Below are positions 17,639-28,938 of a stretch of DNA of 64,000 nt, in pieces. The notes below the pieces were generated by a model, which saw only the letters and a list, made by a program, of their open reading frames with translations, had not been told where the DNA came from and made no database searches. This DNA is from Amycolatopsis nalaikhensis. GTDB lineage: Bacteria > Actinomycetota > Actinomycetes > Mycobacteriales > Pseudonocardiaceae. Location: positions 6,207,501 to 6,271,500 of the forward strand of contig NZ_CP127173.1 in assembly GCF_030264295.1 (NCBI RefSeq), written 5' to 3'. The translations under genes were made by a program, and so were the position numbers. Numbering within the stretch: position 1 is the stretch's first letter; every line of letters begins with the position of its first letter.

Positions 17639-18261
17639 CCCCGGAAGACCGGCCGCGCCTGTTCGACCTCGTCTCGCTGCTGCTCACCTATCCCGACAGC
17701 CGGTTGTCCGGTGCGGCGGGCGAACTGCGCGCCGCCGTCGGCGAACTCACCGACCCGGCCGTGCGGGAGCCGCTCACGGCGTTCCTCGGCTGGTTCCTAG
17801 CCACCGACCCGATCGACGTCGAAGCCCACTACGTGCGGACGTTCGACCTGCGCCGCCGGTGCGGTCTGTACCTGACCTACTACCTGCACGGCGACACTCG
17901 CAAGCGCGGCATCGCCCTGCTCACCCTGAAGCAGCGCTACCGCGCCCACGGCCTGCGCCTGGCCGACGGCGAGCTGCCCGACCTGCTGCCGGTGGTGCTG
18001 GAGTTCGCCGCCGTCGCGGGTCCCGGCGACGGCGAGGCCCCGCTGCGCCAGCACCGCCGCGGCCTGGAGCTGCTGCGCTCGGCGTTGCGGGAGAACGGAT
18101 CCCCGTACGCGCACCTGCTCGACGCCGTCGTCGCCGCACTGCCGCCACTGTCCACGGCGGACCGGGAAGCGGTCCGCGCGCTCGCCGAGGACGGCCCGCC
18201 CGTCGAGTCCGTCGGCCTGGCGCCCTTCGGTTCCTGCCCTACCCTGGAGAGTGCCCCGTGA
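17635..18261 (+). CDS. narJ: Nitrate reductase assembly chaperone (delta subunit)
   Basis: 208 residues of the TorD/NarJ all-helical chaperone fold, containing LVSLLLTYPDS near the start and the family segment AHYVRTFDLRRRCGLYLTYYLHGDTRKRG. The protein is not part of the mature enzyme; it holds apo-NarG for molybdenum cofactor and FS0 insertion. ATG 17635 overlaps the narH stop (ATGA), and its own stop overlaps narI (GTGA), so all four are translationally coupled. Confidence 0.95.
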   Translation: MTPEDRPRLFDLVSLLLTYPDSRLSGAAGELRAAVGELTDPAVREPLTAFLGWFLATDPIDVEAHYVRTFDLRRRCGLYLTYYLHGDTRKRGIALLTLKQRYRAHGLRLADGELPDLLPVVLEFAAVAGPGDGEAPLRQHRRGLELLRSALRENGSPYAHLLDAVVAALPPLSTADREAVRALAEDGPPVESVGLAPFGSCPTLESAP

Positions 18262-19004
18262 GCACGTTCGTCTGGATCGTCGTCCCTTACGCCTGCCTCG
18301 CGGTGTTCGTGCTCGGGCACGTGTGGCGCTGGCGCCGCGACCAGTTCGGCTGGACCACCCACACCAGCCAGCTGCTGGAGAGCCGCATCCTGCGCTGGGG
18401 TTCGCCGCTGTTCCACCTCGGCGCGTTCGGCGTCATCGGCGGGCACGCGATGGGGCTGCTCGTCCCGGCTTGGCTGACGGCGAAGCTCGGCGTCCCCGAA
18501 AGCCTCTACCACGCCACGGCGGTGTGGGGCGGGACGCTCACCGGGGTGATGCTGGCCGCCGGGCTCGTCCTGCTCATCGCCCGCCGGTTCGTCAAGGGCC
18601 GGGTCCGCCGCGCCACGACGACCATGGACAAGGTGCTCTACGCGGCACTGGCGGCGATGGTGGTGCTCGGGATGACGGCCACCGTCGGCACCAACCTGCT
18701 AGGCGACGGCTACGACTACCGCGAGACGATCGCCGTCTGGTTCCGCGGTGTCTTCTGGTTCTCGCCGCAGAGCCACCTGATGATCGAGGCGCCGCTGGTC
18801 TACCAGCTGCACGCGATCGGCGGGTTCCTCTTCCTGGCGCTGTGGCCGTTCACGCGGCTGGTGCACGTGTGGTCGGCGCCGCTGGCCTACCTGTGGCGCC
18901 CGTACGTCGTCTACCGCGCCCGCCGCGGCGCGCCGCCCGCGCCCGTCCCGGCCCCCGCCGTCGTGCGCGACCGGGTGCTCGCGGAAGGCAAGCGCGGTGC
19001 GTGA
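18258..19004 (+). CDS. narI: Respiratory nitrate reductase gamma subunit (cytochrome b)
   Basis: 248 residues from GTG 18258. Five hydrophobic helices are visible, with histidines in LFHLGAFGVIGGHAMG and YQLHAIGGFLFLALWPFTRLVHVWSAP that fit the two b-haem ligands. The subunit oxidises menaquinol in the membrane and feeds NarH, contributing to proton-motive force. The Pro/Ala-rich C-terminal tail (APPAPVPAPA) is longer than in enterobacteria. Its end overlaps the CBS-domain gene by 8 bases. Confidence 0.95.
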   Translation: MSTFVWIVVPYACLAVFVLGHVWRWRRDQFGWTTHTSQLLESRILRWGSPLFHLGAFGVIGGHAMGLLVPAWLTAKLGVPESLYHATAVWGGTLTGVMLAAGLVLLIARRFVKGRVRRATTTMDKVLYAALAAMVVLGMTATVGTNLLGDGYDYRETIAVWFRGVFWFSPQSHLMIEAPLVYQLHAIGGFLFLALWPFTRLVHVWSAPLAYLWRPYVVYRARRGAPPAPVPAPAVVRDRVLAEGKRGA

Positions 19005-19395
19005 GCCGACGGTCGGCGACGTCGTCGTCCGGCTGCCCAAGACCCTGCCCGTCGACACCTCGGTCGCGCAGGCACGGGCCTGTTTCGCCGACGACCACGT
19101 CCACATGCTCCTGCTCACCGAAGCCGGGCGCCTGCTGGGCACCTTGCTACGCGAGGACCTCGACGAGGCAGCCGACGGCCCGGCCTTGGCGTACTCGCAC
19201 GTGGCGGGCCGGACTGTTTCGGCGGACCTGCCCGCCGAAGCCGCTCGCCGCCTGCTGGTGAGCCGGGGACAGCGGCGGCTCGCGGTGGTCGACGGCGACG
19301 GCGTCCTCGTCGGCCTGCTGTGCCTCAAGCGGCGCCTGACCGGGTTCTGCGGCGACGCCGACGTCGCCGCCCGTGCCGCCGAGCGTGGCACGTGA
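18997..19395 (+). CDS. CBS-domain protein
   Basis: 132 residues from GTG 18997, forming a tandem CBS pair. The first repeat includes VDTSVAQARACFADDHVHMLLLTEAGRLLGTLLREDL, the second LPAEAARRLLVSRGQRRLAVVDGDGVLVGLLCLKRR. CBS pairs bind adenine nucleotides and act as energy sensors. The gene is embedded in the nar operon (8-base overlap with narI, GTGA overlap with the next gene), so a regulatory or assembly role tied to nitrate respiration is plausible but unproven. Confidence 0.85.
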   Translation: MREPTVGDVVVRLPKTLPVDTSVAQARACFADDHVHMLLLTEAGRLLGTLLREDLDEAADGPALAYSHVAGRTVSADLPAEAARRLLVSRGQRRLAVVDGDGVLVGLLCLKRRLTGFCGDADVAARAAERGT

Positions 19396-20144
19396 AGACG
19401 CGTCGCCGGGCGCCCGTGGTCCCGCCGCAGCACGGCGCGTGGGGCTTCCTGGCGCTGCCGCTCCTGCTGGGCATCGCGGCCGCGGGCTGGTCGAGCTGGC
19501 TGGTGCCGCTGGCCGTCGCCTGGGTGGCTGCCTACCCGTGCAGCTGGGCGCTGACGGGATTGTTGACCGCCCGGCGGCCCGGACGGTTCCGCACGGCGGC
19601 GCTCGTGTGGACCCCGGTCACGGTCCTCGCCGGGGCGCCGGTGCTCGTCACGCACCTGTGGCTTTTTTGGGTCCTGCTCGGCTTCCTCGGCCTGTTCGGC
19701 GTCAACCTGTGGCAGGCGCGCCTGCGTCGCGAACGGTCCTTGGCCAACGACCTGGTGCTCATCGCCGAGTGCGTGCTGCTGGTGCCGGTCGTGGCCGGGG
19801 TGGTCGCCGGGGGAGTGGCACCGTGGGCGGCGATGACCGCGGCACCGGTGCTCGCCGCCGCGGTGGTCACGGCGCTCGCCCTCGTCGGGTCCACGCTGCA
19901 CGTGAAGTCCCTGATCCGCGAACGCGCCAATCCCGCTTACACCCACGCGGCAAGGGTTTTCGCGCTGGCGGCGCTGGTGGTGGCCGTCGTCGTGCCCGCG
20001 TTGCGGTGGCTGGTGGTGCCGTTCGCCCTGCTGGCCGCCCGCGCGGTGTGGTGGCACGACCCGTCGTGGCGGCCGTCGCGGATCGGCGTGGTGGAGCTGG
20101 CGGGGCTGGTTTCCGTTGCGGCCACGGGGTTTCTCGCGTTCTAG
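19392..20144 (+). CDS. YwiC-like integral membrane protein
   Basis: 251 residues from GTG 19392, overlapping the CBS gene stop by GTGA. The N-terminal motif PPQHGAWGFLALPLLLG is the hallmark of the YwiC-like family, and about seven hydrophobic segments follow. In Bacillus a ywiC gene also sits beside nar/fnr genes, which supports a link to anaerobic respiration. The biochemical role of the family is not known. It is the last gene of the tightly overlapped nar run, and 125 bases separate it from narK. Confidence 0.8.
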   Translation: MKTRRRAPVVPPQHGAWGFLALPLLLGIAAAGWSSWLVPLAVAWVAAYPCSWALTGLLTARRPGRFRTAALVWTPVTVLAGAPVLVTHLWLFWVLLGFLGLFGVNLWQARLRRERSLANDLVLIAECVLLVPVVAGVVAGGVAPWAAMTAAPVLAAAVVTALALVGSTLHVKSLIRERANPAYTHAARVFALAALVVAVVVPALRWLVVPFALLAARAVWWHDPSWRPSRIGVVELAGLVSVAATGFLAF

Positions 20145-20269
20145 TCCGCGATGGACCTTGGTCCTCCACACGGAGGACTTCGGCTCTGTCGGCGAGACCG
20201 TCCGGGCGCGGAAGCTGGACGGGCCCGCCACCCGGTGGGCGTCCACATGCGACACGAATGAGAACGCCG

Positions 20270-21478
20270 ATGACCTCGACGCACACCCAGCCGGTCGAAA
20301 CCCGGCGGCGGGTCCTGATGCTGGGCCTGGCCACCGCCGGGTTCGCGCTCAACTTCTGGGCGTGGGCGCTGCTGAGCCCGCTCGGTCCGCTGTTCAAGGA
20401 GTCCCTGAAGCTGTCGGCGTTCCAGCAGGCGCTGCTGGTCGCCGTGCCGGTGGTGGTCGGGTCGCTGGGCCGGATCCCGGTGGGCGCGCTGACCGACCGG
20501 TTCGGCGGGCGCGTGATGTTCCCGGTGATCTCGGCGCTGACGATCGTGCCGGTGCTGTTCCTGGGGCTGGCCGGGCATTCGTCCCTGACCGCGTTGCTGA
20601 TCGGCGGGTTCTTCCTCGGGCTCGGCGGGACGTCGTTCGCGGTCGGTGTCCCGTTCGTCAACGCCTGGTTCCCGCCCGAGCGGCGCGGGTTCGCGATCGG
20701 CGTGTTCGGCGCGGGGATGGGTGGCACGGCGATCAGCGCGTTGACGACGGTGCCGCTGGTGAAGGCGGGCTCGGTCGCGGTGCCGTTCGTCATCACGGCC
20801 GCGGTGCTGGCCGGGTACGCGATCCTGGCGGCCGTGCTGCTGCGGGACGCGCCGGGCCGCGTGGTCCCGACCGAGCCGCTGGCGCGCCGGATGCGGGAAA
20901 CCCTGCGGCTGGCGGTGACGTGGCAGGCGTCGGCGCTGTACGCGATCGCGTTCGGCGGTTACGTGGCGTTTTCGGTGTACCTGCCGGCGTACCTCAAGAC
21001 CGGCTACGGGCTGGCGCAGGCGGACGCGTCCAACCGGATGGCCGGGTTCGTGCTGTTCGCGGTGGTGATGCGCCCGGTCGGCGGCTGGCTGTCGGACCGC
21101 TTCGGCCCGGTGCGGGTGCTGGGCGGCGTGTTCGCGGTGGTGACGGCGGCGGCGGCGGTCCAGGCGTTCACGCCGGGCCTGGTGCCGCTGGGCACGGCGG
21201 CGTTCCTGGCGATGGCGGCGGCACTGGGCGCCGGGAGCGGCGCGGTGTTCGCCCTGGTCGCGCTGCTGGCCCCGGCGAACAAGGTCGGCTCGGTGACCGG
21301 CGTGGTCGGCGCGGCCGGAGGTCTCGGCGGGTTCGTCCCACCGCTGGTGATGGGCGCGCTCTACGGAGAGCTGGGTTCGTACGCGCTGGGCCTGGCGGCA
21401 CTGGCACTGGTGGCCGCGGCGGCGTTGACGTTCACGGCCACGGCGGCGCGGCGCTCGTCGCACCGGCCGCAGGTGTGA
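20270..21478 (+). CDS. narK: Nitrate/nitrite MFS transporter
   Basis: About 402 residues from ATG 20270 (an in-frame ATG at 20258 is an alternative without better ribosome-site support). Twelve hydrophobic helices are visible. The MFS loop motif GALTDRFGGR lies between helices 2 and 3 and the related GGWLSDRFGPVR in the second half. Glycine-rich helices such as GVFGAGMGGTAISAL fit the nitrate signature region. It imports nitrate or exports nitrite for NarGHI. It has its own 125-base upstream region, so it may be separately regulated. A weak 6-bp hairpin (CCCCGC/GCGGGG) follows the stop at 21480-21497. Confidence 0.92.
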   Translation: MTSTHTQPVETRRRVLMLGLATAGFALNFWAWALLSPLGPLFKESLKLSAFQQALLVAVPVVVGSLGRIPVGALTDRFGGRVMFPVISALTIVPVLFLGLAGHSSLTALLIGGFFLGLGGTSFAVGVPFVNAWFPPERRGFAIGVFGAGMGGTAISALTTVPLVKAGSVAVPFVITAAVLAGYAILAAVLLRDAPGRVVPTEPLARRMRETLRLAVTWQASALYAIAFGGYVAFSVYLPAYLKTGYGLAQADASNRMAGFVLFAVVMRPVGGWLSDRFGPVRVLGGVFAVVTAAAAVQAFTPGLVPLGTAAFLAMAAALGAGSGAVFALVALLAPANKVGSVTGVVGAAGGLGGFVPPLVMGALYGELGSYALGLAALALVAAAALTFTATAARRSSHRPQV

Positions 21479-21552
21479 ACCCCGCCGGACTGCGGGGCGG
21501 GGAGAGCGCCGCTACCGTCGACGGGGCGCCCCGACGCAGCGGAGGGAAGGCC

Positions 21553-21888
21553 ATGACCGTGCACCCGGATGTCACCCAGGTCGACGCCGTCGCCGCCGAG
21601 CTGCTGGGGGAGGCCCGCACCCACGACGCCCGCCGCGCCGCGCGGACGCTGGTCACCGGAACGGCCCAGCGGGCGACGTTGATCGCCCTCGCGGACGGGG
21701 CGGAGCTGGCGGAACACGACTCGCCACCGGCGGCGACGTTGTACGTGGTGATGGGCCGGGTGCGGCTGCACACCCATGACCAGAGCTGGACGCTGGAAGG
21801 TGGTCAGCTTGTTCGGATCCCGCCGCAGCGGCATGGGCTGACCGCGCTCGCCGACAGCGCTGTGTTGTTGACGGTCGCGTTGCACTGA
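21553..21888 (+). CDS. Small cupin-domain protein
   Basis: 111 residues from ATG 21553 behind a GGAGGGAAGG site. A single cupin barrel is visible: SPPAATLYVVMGRVRLHTHDQSWTLEGGQLVRIPPQRHGLTAL, with a partly kept metal motif. Such proteins often bind small molecules or metals, and some sit beside nar clusters in actinomycetes. The specific function is unknown. It is 74 bases downstream of narK on the same strand and may be co-transcribed. Confidence 0.75.
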   Translation: MTVHPDVTQVDAVAAELLGEARTHDARRAARTLVTGTAQRATLIALADGAELAEHDSPPAATLYVVMGRVRLHTHDQSWTLEGGQLVRIPPQRHGLTALADSAVLLTVALH

Positions 21889-21954
21889 AGTCGGGCCGGG
21901 TGGCGGCGCGTGCTCGCCCGATGCCGTTGTGGCGAGGGCTTTCCGGCAGCTGCC

Positions 21955-22001
21955 GCGAATGACTCATTCGGGACCTCCGAGGTCCCGAATGAGTCATTCG
22001 C
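21955..22001 (+). terminator. Perfect 22-bp hairpin, terminator or REP-like palindrome
   Basis: GCGAATGACTCATTCGGGAC plus CT forms the left arm, CCG the loop, and the exact complement the right arm (22+3+22). The arm itself contains the smaller palindrome GAATGACTCATTC. It lies between the cupin stop (21888) and the GH2 gene (22095), which run in the same direction. No T-run follows, so termination would be of the actinomycete U-less type. It could also be a dispersed intergenic repeat. Confidence 0.65.
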
Positions 22002-22094
22002 GACCTGCCGGTCGCCCATGTTCCGTGTTACGTTCGGTTGACGAGCCCCGCCAGGCCGGTCCGTCGTTCCGCGCGCGTTCCCGGAGGAGTTCCG

Positions 22095-24899
<2,805 letters not shown>

Positions 24900-24901
24900 G
24901 C

Positions 24902-24931
24902 GTGGAACCCCTCCGGCCGGAGGGGTTCCAC
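24902..24931. terminator. Bidirectional terminator between convergent genes
   Basis: A perfect inverted repeat of 15+15 bases with no loop bases (GTGGAACCCCTCCGG and its complement) sits three bases after the GH2 stop and six bases before the stop of the convergent oxidoreductase. Its symmetry and position suit termination in both directions. Confidence 0.8.
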
Positions 24932-24936
24932 ACGCG

Positions 24937-25830
24937 TCAGCGGTCGGCGGTCAGCTCGAGCAGGCGGACCGAGAGGTCGAGGTGCTCGTCCACGCTGCCG
25001 GTCAGGTACGTGATGTCCACGAACGTGTGGTCCGGCTGCAGTGCCGGGACGATCTTCGCCAGCGAGTCGGCGATGAGTTCCGGTTCGGTGCCCGGGTTGA
25101 CGTTCACCCGCAGCGCCACCCCGAGCGCGCCGGGGTCGCGGCCCGCCTTCTCCGCGTCGGCGCGGAGCTTGGCGAGCGTGCCGGTGAGGACGTCCGCCGG
25201 GTACTGCTCGGGCACCGACCAGACCGGCAGCCAGCCGTCCGCGCGCTCGGCGACCCGGCGCAGGCTTTTCTCGCCGAACCCGGCCAGGTGGATCGGCGGC
25301 TTGCGCGCCGGCTTCAGGTCGACGTGGGACTCCGCGATGGTGTAGCCGACACCTTCGTGCGCCACGGTTTCCTTCGTCCACCAGGTGTCGAGCAGGTCGA
25401 GCAGGTCGTCGAGCCGCTTGCCGCGCTCGGACATCGGGATGCCGACCGCCGCGTACTCGTCGGGGGACCAGCCGATGCCGAGGCCGGGCAGCAGCCTGCC
25501 GTTGCTGGCGACGTCGATGCTGGTCAGCAGGCGCGCGAAGTTCGCGGGCTGGTACTGGGTCGCGTTGATCGTGCTGGACCCGAGGATCGCGGTCTCGGTC
25601 ACCGCCGCGGCGACGGCCAGCGCGGTGAACGGGTCCTGGGCGGTGTGGAACTCCTCGGGCATGGTGTCGTAGCCCGGGTAGGAGACGACGGGGGCGACCG
25701 GTGACAGCAGCCGGTCACCGACCCAGAGACTCGTCGCCCCGGCCTGTTCGGCCTCGCGCGCGTACCGCGCGACCCCGCCCGGCGTGCCCGCGGCCTTGCC
25801 GAACACCGGCAGGCTGAACCCCAACTGCAT
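24937..25830 (-). CDS. LLM-class F420-dependent oxidoreductase
   Basis: 297 residues from ATG 25830, with a GGGAG site 5 bases upstream. It is a luciferase-like monooxygenase barrel: MQLGFSLPVFG at the start, EAEQAGATSLWVGDRLL, SIDVASNGRLLPGLGIGW (the bulge and phosphate-binding segment), and KPPIHLAGFGEKSLRRVAERADGWLPVW near the middle. Members use F420H2 or reduced flavin; actinomycetes make F420, so that cofactor is favoured. The substrate is unknown. An upstream in-frame start at 25890 would add 20 residues without family similarity. Confidence 0.85.
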   Translation of the reverse strand: MQLGFSLPVFGKAAGTPGGVARYAREAEQAGATSLWVGDRLLSPVAPVVSYPGYDTMPEEFHTAQDPFTALAVAAAVTETAILGSSTINATQYQPANFARLLTSIDVASNGRLLPGLGIGWSPDEYAAVGIPMSERGKRLDDLLDLLDTWWTKETVAHEGVGYTIAESHVDLKPARKPPIHLAGFGEKSLRRVAERADGWLPVWSVPEQYPADVLTGTLAKLRADAEKAGRDPGALGVALRVNVNPGTEPELIADSLAKIVPALQPDHTFVDITYLTGSVDEHLDLSVRLLELTADR

Positions 25831-25904
25831 GAAAACTCCCCTGGAGAGTGAACGGACCGGGTACCGGTCCTGATCCACTACTACTCGCAACTGGTTGCTC
25901 GTTC

Positions 25905-26090
25905 AAGTACTGCGCACGGACCCCGGCGCTGCCCGCGCTGGAACTCGGCCTGGTCCGGCGAACCGAATCCGGGCGACCCCGCCGGTCGTGGGCAGGTGCG
26001 CGCCGAGCTTGCCGGTTCCGGCGCCGAGGTCCGGCACCCCGAGCCGGGCACGAGCGCCCAGCGGAGCGCGGCCCGCGCATGGTCTCGCCG
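25905..26090 (-). pseudogene. Possible SAM-methyltransferase remnant
   Basis: The 308-base gap between the LLM gene and the AlkD-like gene holds no complete gene. On the minus strand GTG at 26037 opens VPDLGAGTGKLGAHL, a close match to methyltransferase motif I. Just upstream, one base out of frame, RAALRWALVPGS reads like the segment that usually precedes that motif. The frame then ends at a stop near 25905. This looks like a decayed fragment; a chance match in GC-rich sequence is possible. Confidence 0.3.
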
Positions 26091-26138
26091 GTTACAGTGC
26101 CCTGAAGCCGTTCCGTCCGGCGGCGGGAGGAGAGCGTC

Positions 26139-26798
26139 GTGACCACCGGAGTCCGCGAGGTGCTGGCCGAGCTGGCGGCGTTGGAGGACCCGAAGATCCG
26201 CGCGGTCAACGAACGCCACGGCGACGACCACGGCGTCAACCTCACGAAGCTGCGCGCGGTCGCCAAACGCCTCAAGACCCAGCACGAGCTGGCGGGTGAG
26301 CTGTGGGCGACGGGCGACTCCGCGGCCCGGCTCGTCGCGATCCTCATCAGCCGCCCCAAGGCCTACACCGCCGCCGAGCTGGACGCGATGCTCCGCGACG
26401 CGCGCGTCCCCAAGGTGCGCGACTGGCTCGTGAGCTACGTCGTCAAGAAGAACGGGCACGTCGAAGAGCTGCGGCAGGCCTGGTTCGCCGACCCCGACCC
26501 GGCCGTCGCCGGGGCGGGGTGGGCGTTGACCAGCCACCGGGTGGCCAAGTCCCCCGAGGGACTCGACCTGCCCGGCCTGCTCGACCTCATCGAGGCGGAC
26601 ATGAAGGACGCGCCCGACGGCCTGCAGTGGGCGATGAACGAATGCCTCGCCACCATCGGCATCCACCACCCCGGGCACCGCGACCGCGCGATCGCGATCG
26701 GCGAACGGCTCGAGGTGCTGAAGGACTACCCGACGCCGCCGGGGTGCACGTCGCCCTACGCGCCGATCTGGATCACCGCGCTGGCCGGGCGCCGCTGA
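26139..26798 (+). CDS. DNA alkylation repair (AlkD-like) HEAT protein
   Basis: 219 residues from GTG 26139 with a GGAGGAGAG site. It is all-helical, with HEAT-like repeats and the family segments VRDWLVSYVVKKNGHVEELRQAWF and WAMNECLATIGIHHPGHRDRAIAIGERL. AlkD-type proteins excise positively charged alkylated bases from DNA; some relatives have lost activity. The catalytic Asp and Trp were not confirmed by alignment. The 3' end overlaps the convergent enolase gene by 26 bases. Confidence 0.75.
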   Translation: MTTGVREVLAELAALEDPKIRAVNERHGDDHGVNLTKLRAVAKRLKTQHELAGELWATGDSAARLVAILISRPKAYTAAELDAMLRDARVPKVRDWLVSYVVKKNGHVEELRQAWFADPDPAVAGAGWALTSHRVAKSPEGLDLPGLLDLIEADMKDAPDGLQWAMNECLATIGIHHPGHRDRAIAIGERLEVLKDYPTPPGCTSPYAPIWITALAGRR

Positions 26799-28065
26799 GC
26801 GTCGACGCGCCCGCGTAGCGCGCCTCGGCGCCCAGCTCCTCCTCGATCCGGATCAGCTGGTTGTACTTGGCCGTGCGGTCCGCGCGCGACAGCGAACCCG
26901 TCTTGATCTGGCCGCAGTTGGTGGCCACCGCGAGGTCGGCGATCGTCGTGTCCTCGGTTTCGCCGGAGCGGTGGGACATCACCACCGAGTAGCCCGCCTT
27001 GTGCGCCGTCTCGACCGTCGTCAGCGTCTCGGTGAGCGTGCCGATCTGGTTGACCTTCACCAGGATCGAGTTGCCGATGCCGCGTTCGATGCCGTCGTTG
27101 AGGAGGTTCACGTTGGTGCAGAACACGTCGTCGCCGACGAGCTGGACGCGGTCGCCGATGCCGTCGGTCAGCTGCTTCCAGCCGGCGTAGTCGTCCTGGG
27201 CCAGACCGTCCTCGATGGACACGATCGGGTAGCGGGTCGTGAGGTCGGTGAGGTAGGCGACGTGCTCCTCTACGCTGCGCTTGCGACCTTCTCCGGTGTA
27301 GTCGTAGACCTCGCCGGTGTAGAACTCCGACGCCGCCGGGTCGAGCAGCAGGGCGATGTCCTCGCCCGGGGTGTAGCCGGACTGCTCGATCGCGCGCAGC
27401 ACGAACTCCAGCGCTTCGTCGGCGGAGCTGAGGTTGGGCGCGAACCCGCCTTCGTCGCCGACGTTGGTGCTGTGCCCGGCGTCGTGCAGCGCCTTGCGGA
27501 GCGTGTGGAACACCTCCGAGCCCATCCGCACCGCTTCGGCGAACGTCGTCGCGCCGACCGGGCCGATCATGAACTCCTGGAAGTCGATCGGGTTGTCCGC
27601 GTGCGCGCCGCCGTTGACGATGTTCATCATCGGCATCGGCAGCAGGTGCGCGAACACGCCGCCGACGTACCGGTAGAGCGGCAGCGAGCTGGCGTTCGCG
27701 GCCGCCTTGACCACCGCGAGCGACACACCCAGCGTCGCGTTCGCGCCCAGGCGGGCCTTGTTCGCGGTCCCGTCCAGCTCGATCAGCGCGCGGTCGACCT
27801 CCGCCTGCGCCTCGGCGTCCAGGCCCACGATCGCCTCGGCGATCTCGGTGTTGACGGCGTCGACGGCCTTGCGCACGCCCTTGCCGTGGAACCGCGCCTT
27901 GTCCCCGTCCCGCAGCTCGACGGCTTCCCTGGTGCCGGTGGAGGCGCCCGAGGGCACCGCGGCCCGGCCGAGCGAGCCGTCCGCCAGCTCGACGTCCACC
28001 TCGACGGTCGGGTTGCCCCGGCTGTCGAGAACTTCGCGGCCCTTGACCCGGACGATGGCAGTCAT
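26773..28065 (-). CDS. eno: Enolase (phosphopyruvate hydratase)
   Basis: 430 residues from ATG 28065 after a GAGGAG site. The start TAIVRVKGREVLDSRGNPTVEVDV, the loop SGASTGTREAVELRD, the metal ligands in SIEDGL and LVGDD, the general base in LVKVNQIGTLTET and the signature SHRSGETEDT are all present. It interconverts 2-phosphoglycerate and phosphoenolpyruvate in glycolysis. This is a single-copy core gene, which anchors this part of the window as chromosome. The short C-terminal tail (STLSGARPAR) overlaps the 3' end of the convergent AlkD-like gene. Confidence 0.98.
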   Translation of the reverse strand: MTAIVRVKGREVLDSRGNPTVEVDVELADGSLGRAAVPSGASTGTREAVELRDGDKARFHGKGVRKAVDAVNTEIAEAIVGLDAEAQAEVDRALIELDGTANKARLGANATLGVSLAVVKAAANASSLPLYRYVGGVFAHLLPMPMMNIVNGGAHADNPIDFQEFMIGPVGATTFAEAVRMGSEVFHTLRKALHDAGHSTNVGDEGGFAPNLSSADEALEFVLRAIEQSGYTPGEDIALLLDPAASEFYTGEVYDYTGEGRKRSVEEHVAYLTDLTTRYPIVSIEDGLAQDDYAGWKQLTDGIGDRVQLVGDDVFCTNVNLLNDGIERGIGNSILVKVNQIGTLTETLTTVETAHKAGYSVVMSHRSGETEDTTIADLAVATNCGQIKTGSLSRADRTAKYNQLIRIEEELGAEARYAGASTLSGARPAR

Positions 28066-28142
28066 TGCGCTCCTCGGTGAGTTCGCAGTAGCGGAGGCGG
28101 CGCCACGGTGAGCCGCGAGACAGGGGCGAGGCTAGCAGAAAA

Positions 28143-28802
28143 TCACTGAATCGATCCCGAACTCCTGCGGTCGCGCAGCCGCACGGCGACGAACAGCCCG
28201 ATGGCCACCACGACGGCCGCGACGACGACGTACTGGAAGATCCCCGCGTAGTCGTCCACCAGGTGCCAGTTCTCGCCCAGCAGGTAGCCCGCGCCGACGA
28301 ACAGCGTGTTCCACAGCAGGCTGCCCAGCGTGGTGAGGGCGAGGAACCGCCAGAACGGCATCCGCTCGATCCCGGCGGGCAGCGAGATCAGGCTGCGGAA
28401 GATCGGCACCATCCGGCCGAGGAACACCGCCTTCGCGCCGTGCTTGGCGAACCAGGCTTCGGTCCGGTCGAAGTCCGACGCCTTGACCAGCGGGATCTTC
28501 GTCAGCAGCGCGCGGGTGCGCTCGCGGCCGAGCAGCAGCCCGAGCCAGTACACGATGAGCGCGCCGGCCACCGAGCCCGCGGTGGTCCAGGCCAGTGCCT
28601 CCGGCAGCCCGAACGTGCCGCGGCCGGCGGAGAACCCGGCCAGCGGCAGCACCAGCTCGCTGGGGATCGGCGGGAAGAGGTTGTCCAGCCCGACGATCAG
28701 GGCGGCACCGGGCCCGCCGAGGGACTCCATCAGCCCGACGGCCCAGCCGGCCAGGCCTCCCATCGGTTCGGTGGCGGTCGCGGCGGTGAGGAGCGGGGTC
28801 AT
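28143..28802 (-). CDS. DedA-family membrane protein
   Basis: 219 residues from ATG 28802. Family motifs are FPPIPSELVLPLAGF near residue 45 and FLGRMVPIFRSLISLPAGIERMPFWRF in the middle, with several membrane helices and a final helix followed by RLRDRRSSG. DedA/SNARE-associated proteins are membrane transporters, some of them undecaprenyl-phosphate or lipid flippases. The gene is divergent from the sensor kinase at 28939. A longer reading frame upstream to 29162 is antisense to the kinase and was not used. Confidence 0.88.
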   Translation of the reverse strand: MTPLLTAATATEPMGGLAGWAVGLMESLGGPGAALIVGLDNLFPPIPSELVLPLAGFSAGRGTFGLPEALAWTTAGSVAGALIVYWLGLLLGRERTRALLTKIPLVKASDFDRTEAWFAKHGAKAVFLGRMVPIFRSLISLPAGIERMPFWRFLALTTLGSLLWNTLFVGAGYLLGENWHLVDDYAGIFQYVVVAAVVVAIGLFVAVRLRDRRSSGSIQ

Positions 28803-28938
28803 GGCGGCCTTTCGAGGTCGTCTTGTGGTGCCAACGAACCTAGGAACGGCGCGGGTTCCGGACCATGGGGTGGAGTACCCGGGATCACTGCGGAAAACCC
28901 CAGTTCCCGGCGACGACGTCCCGGCTAGCCTGGGTCGC

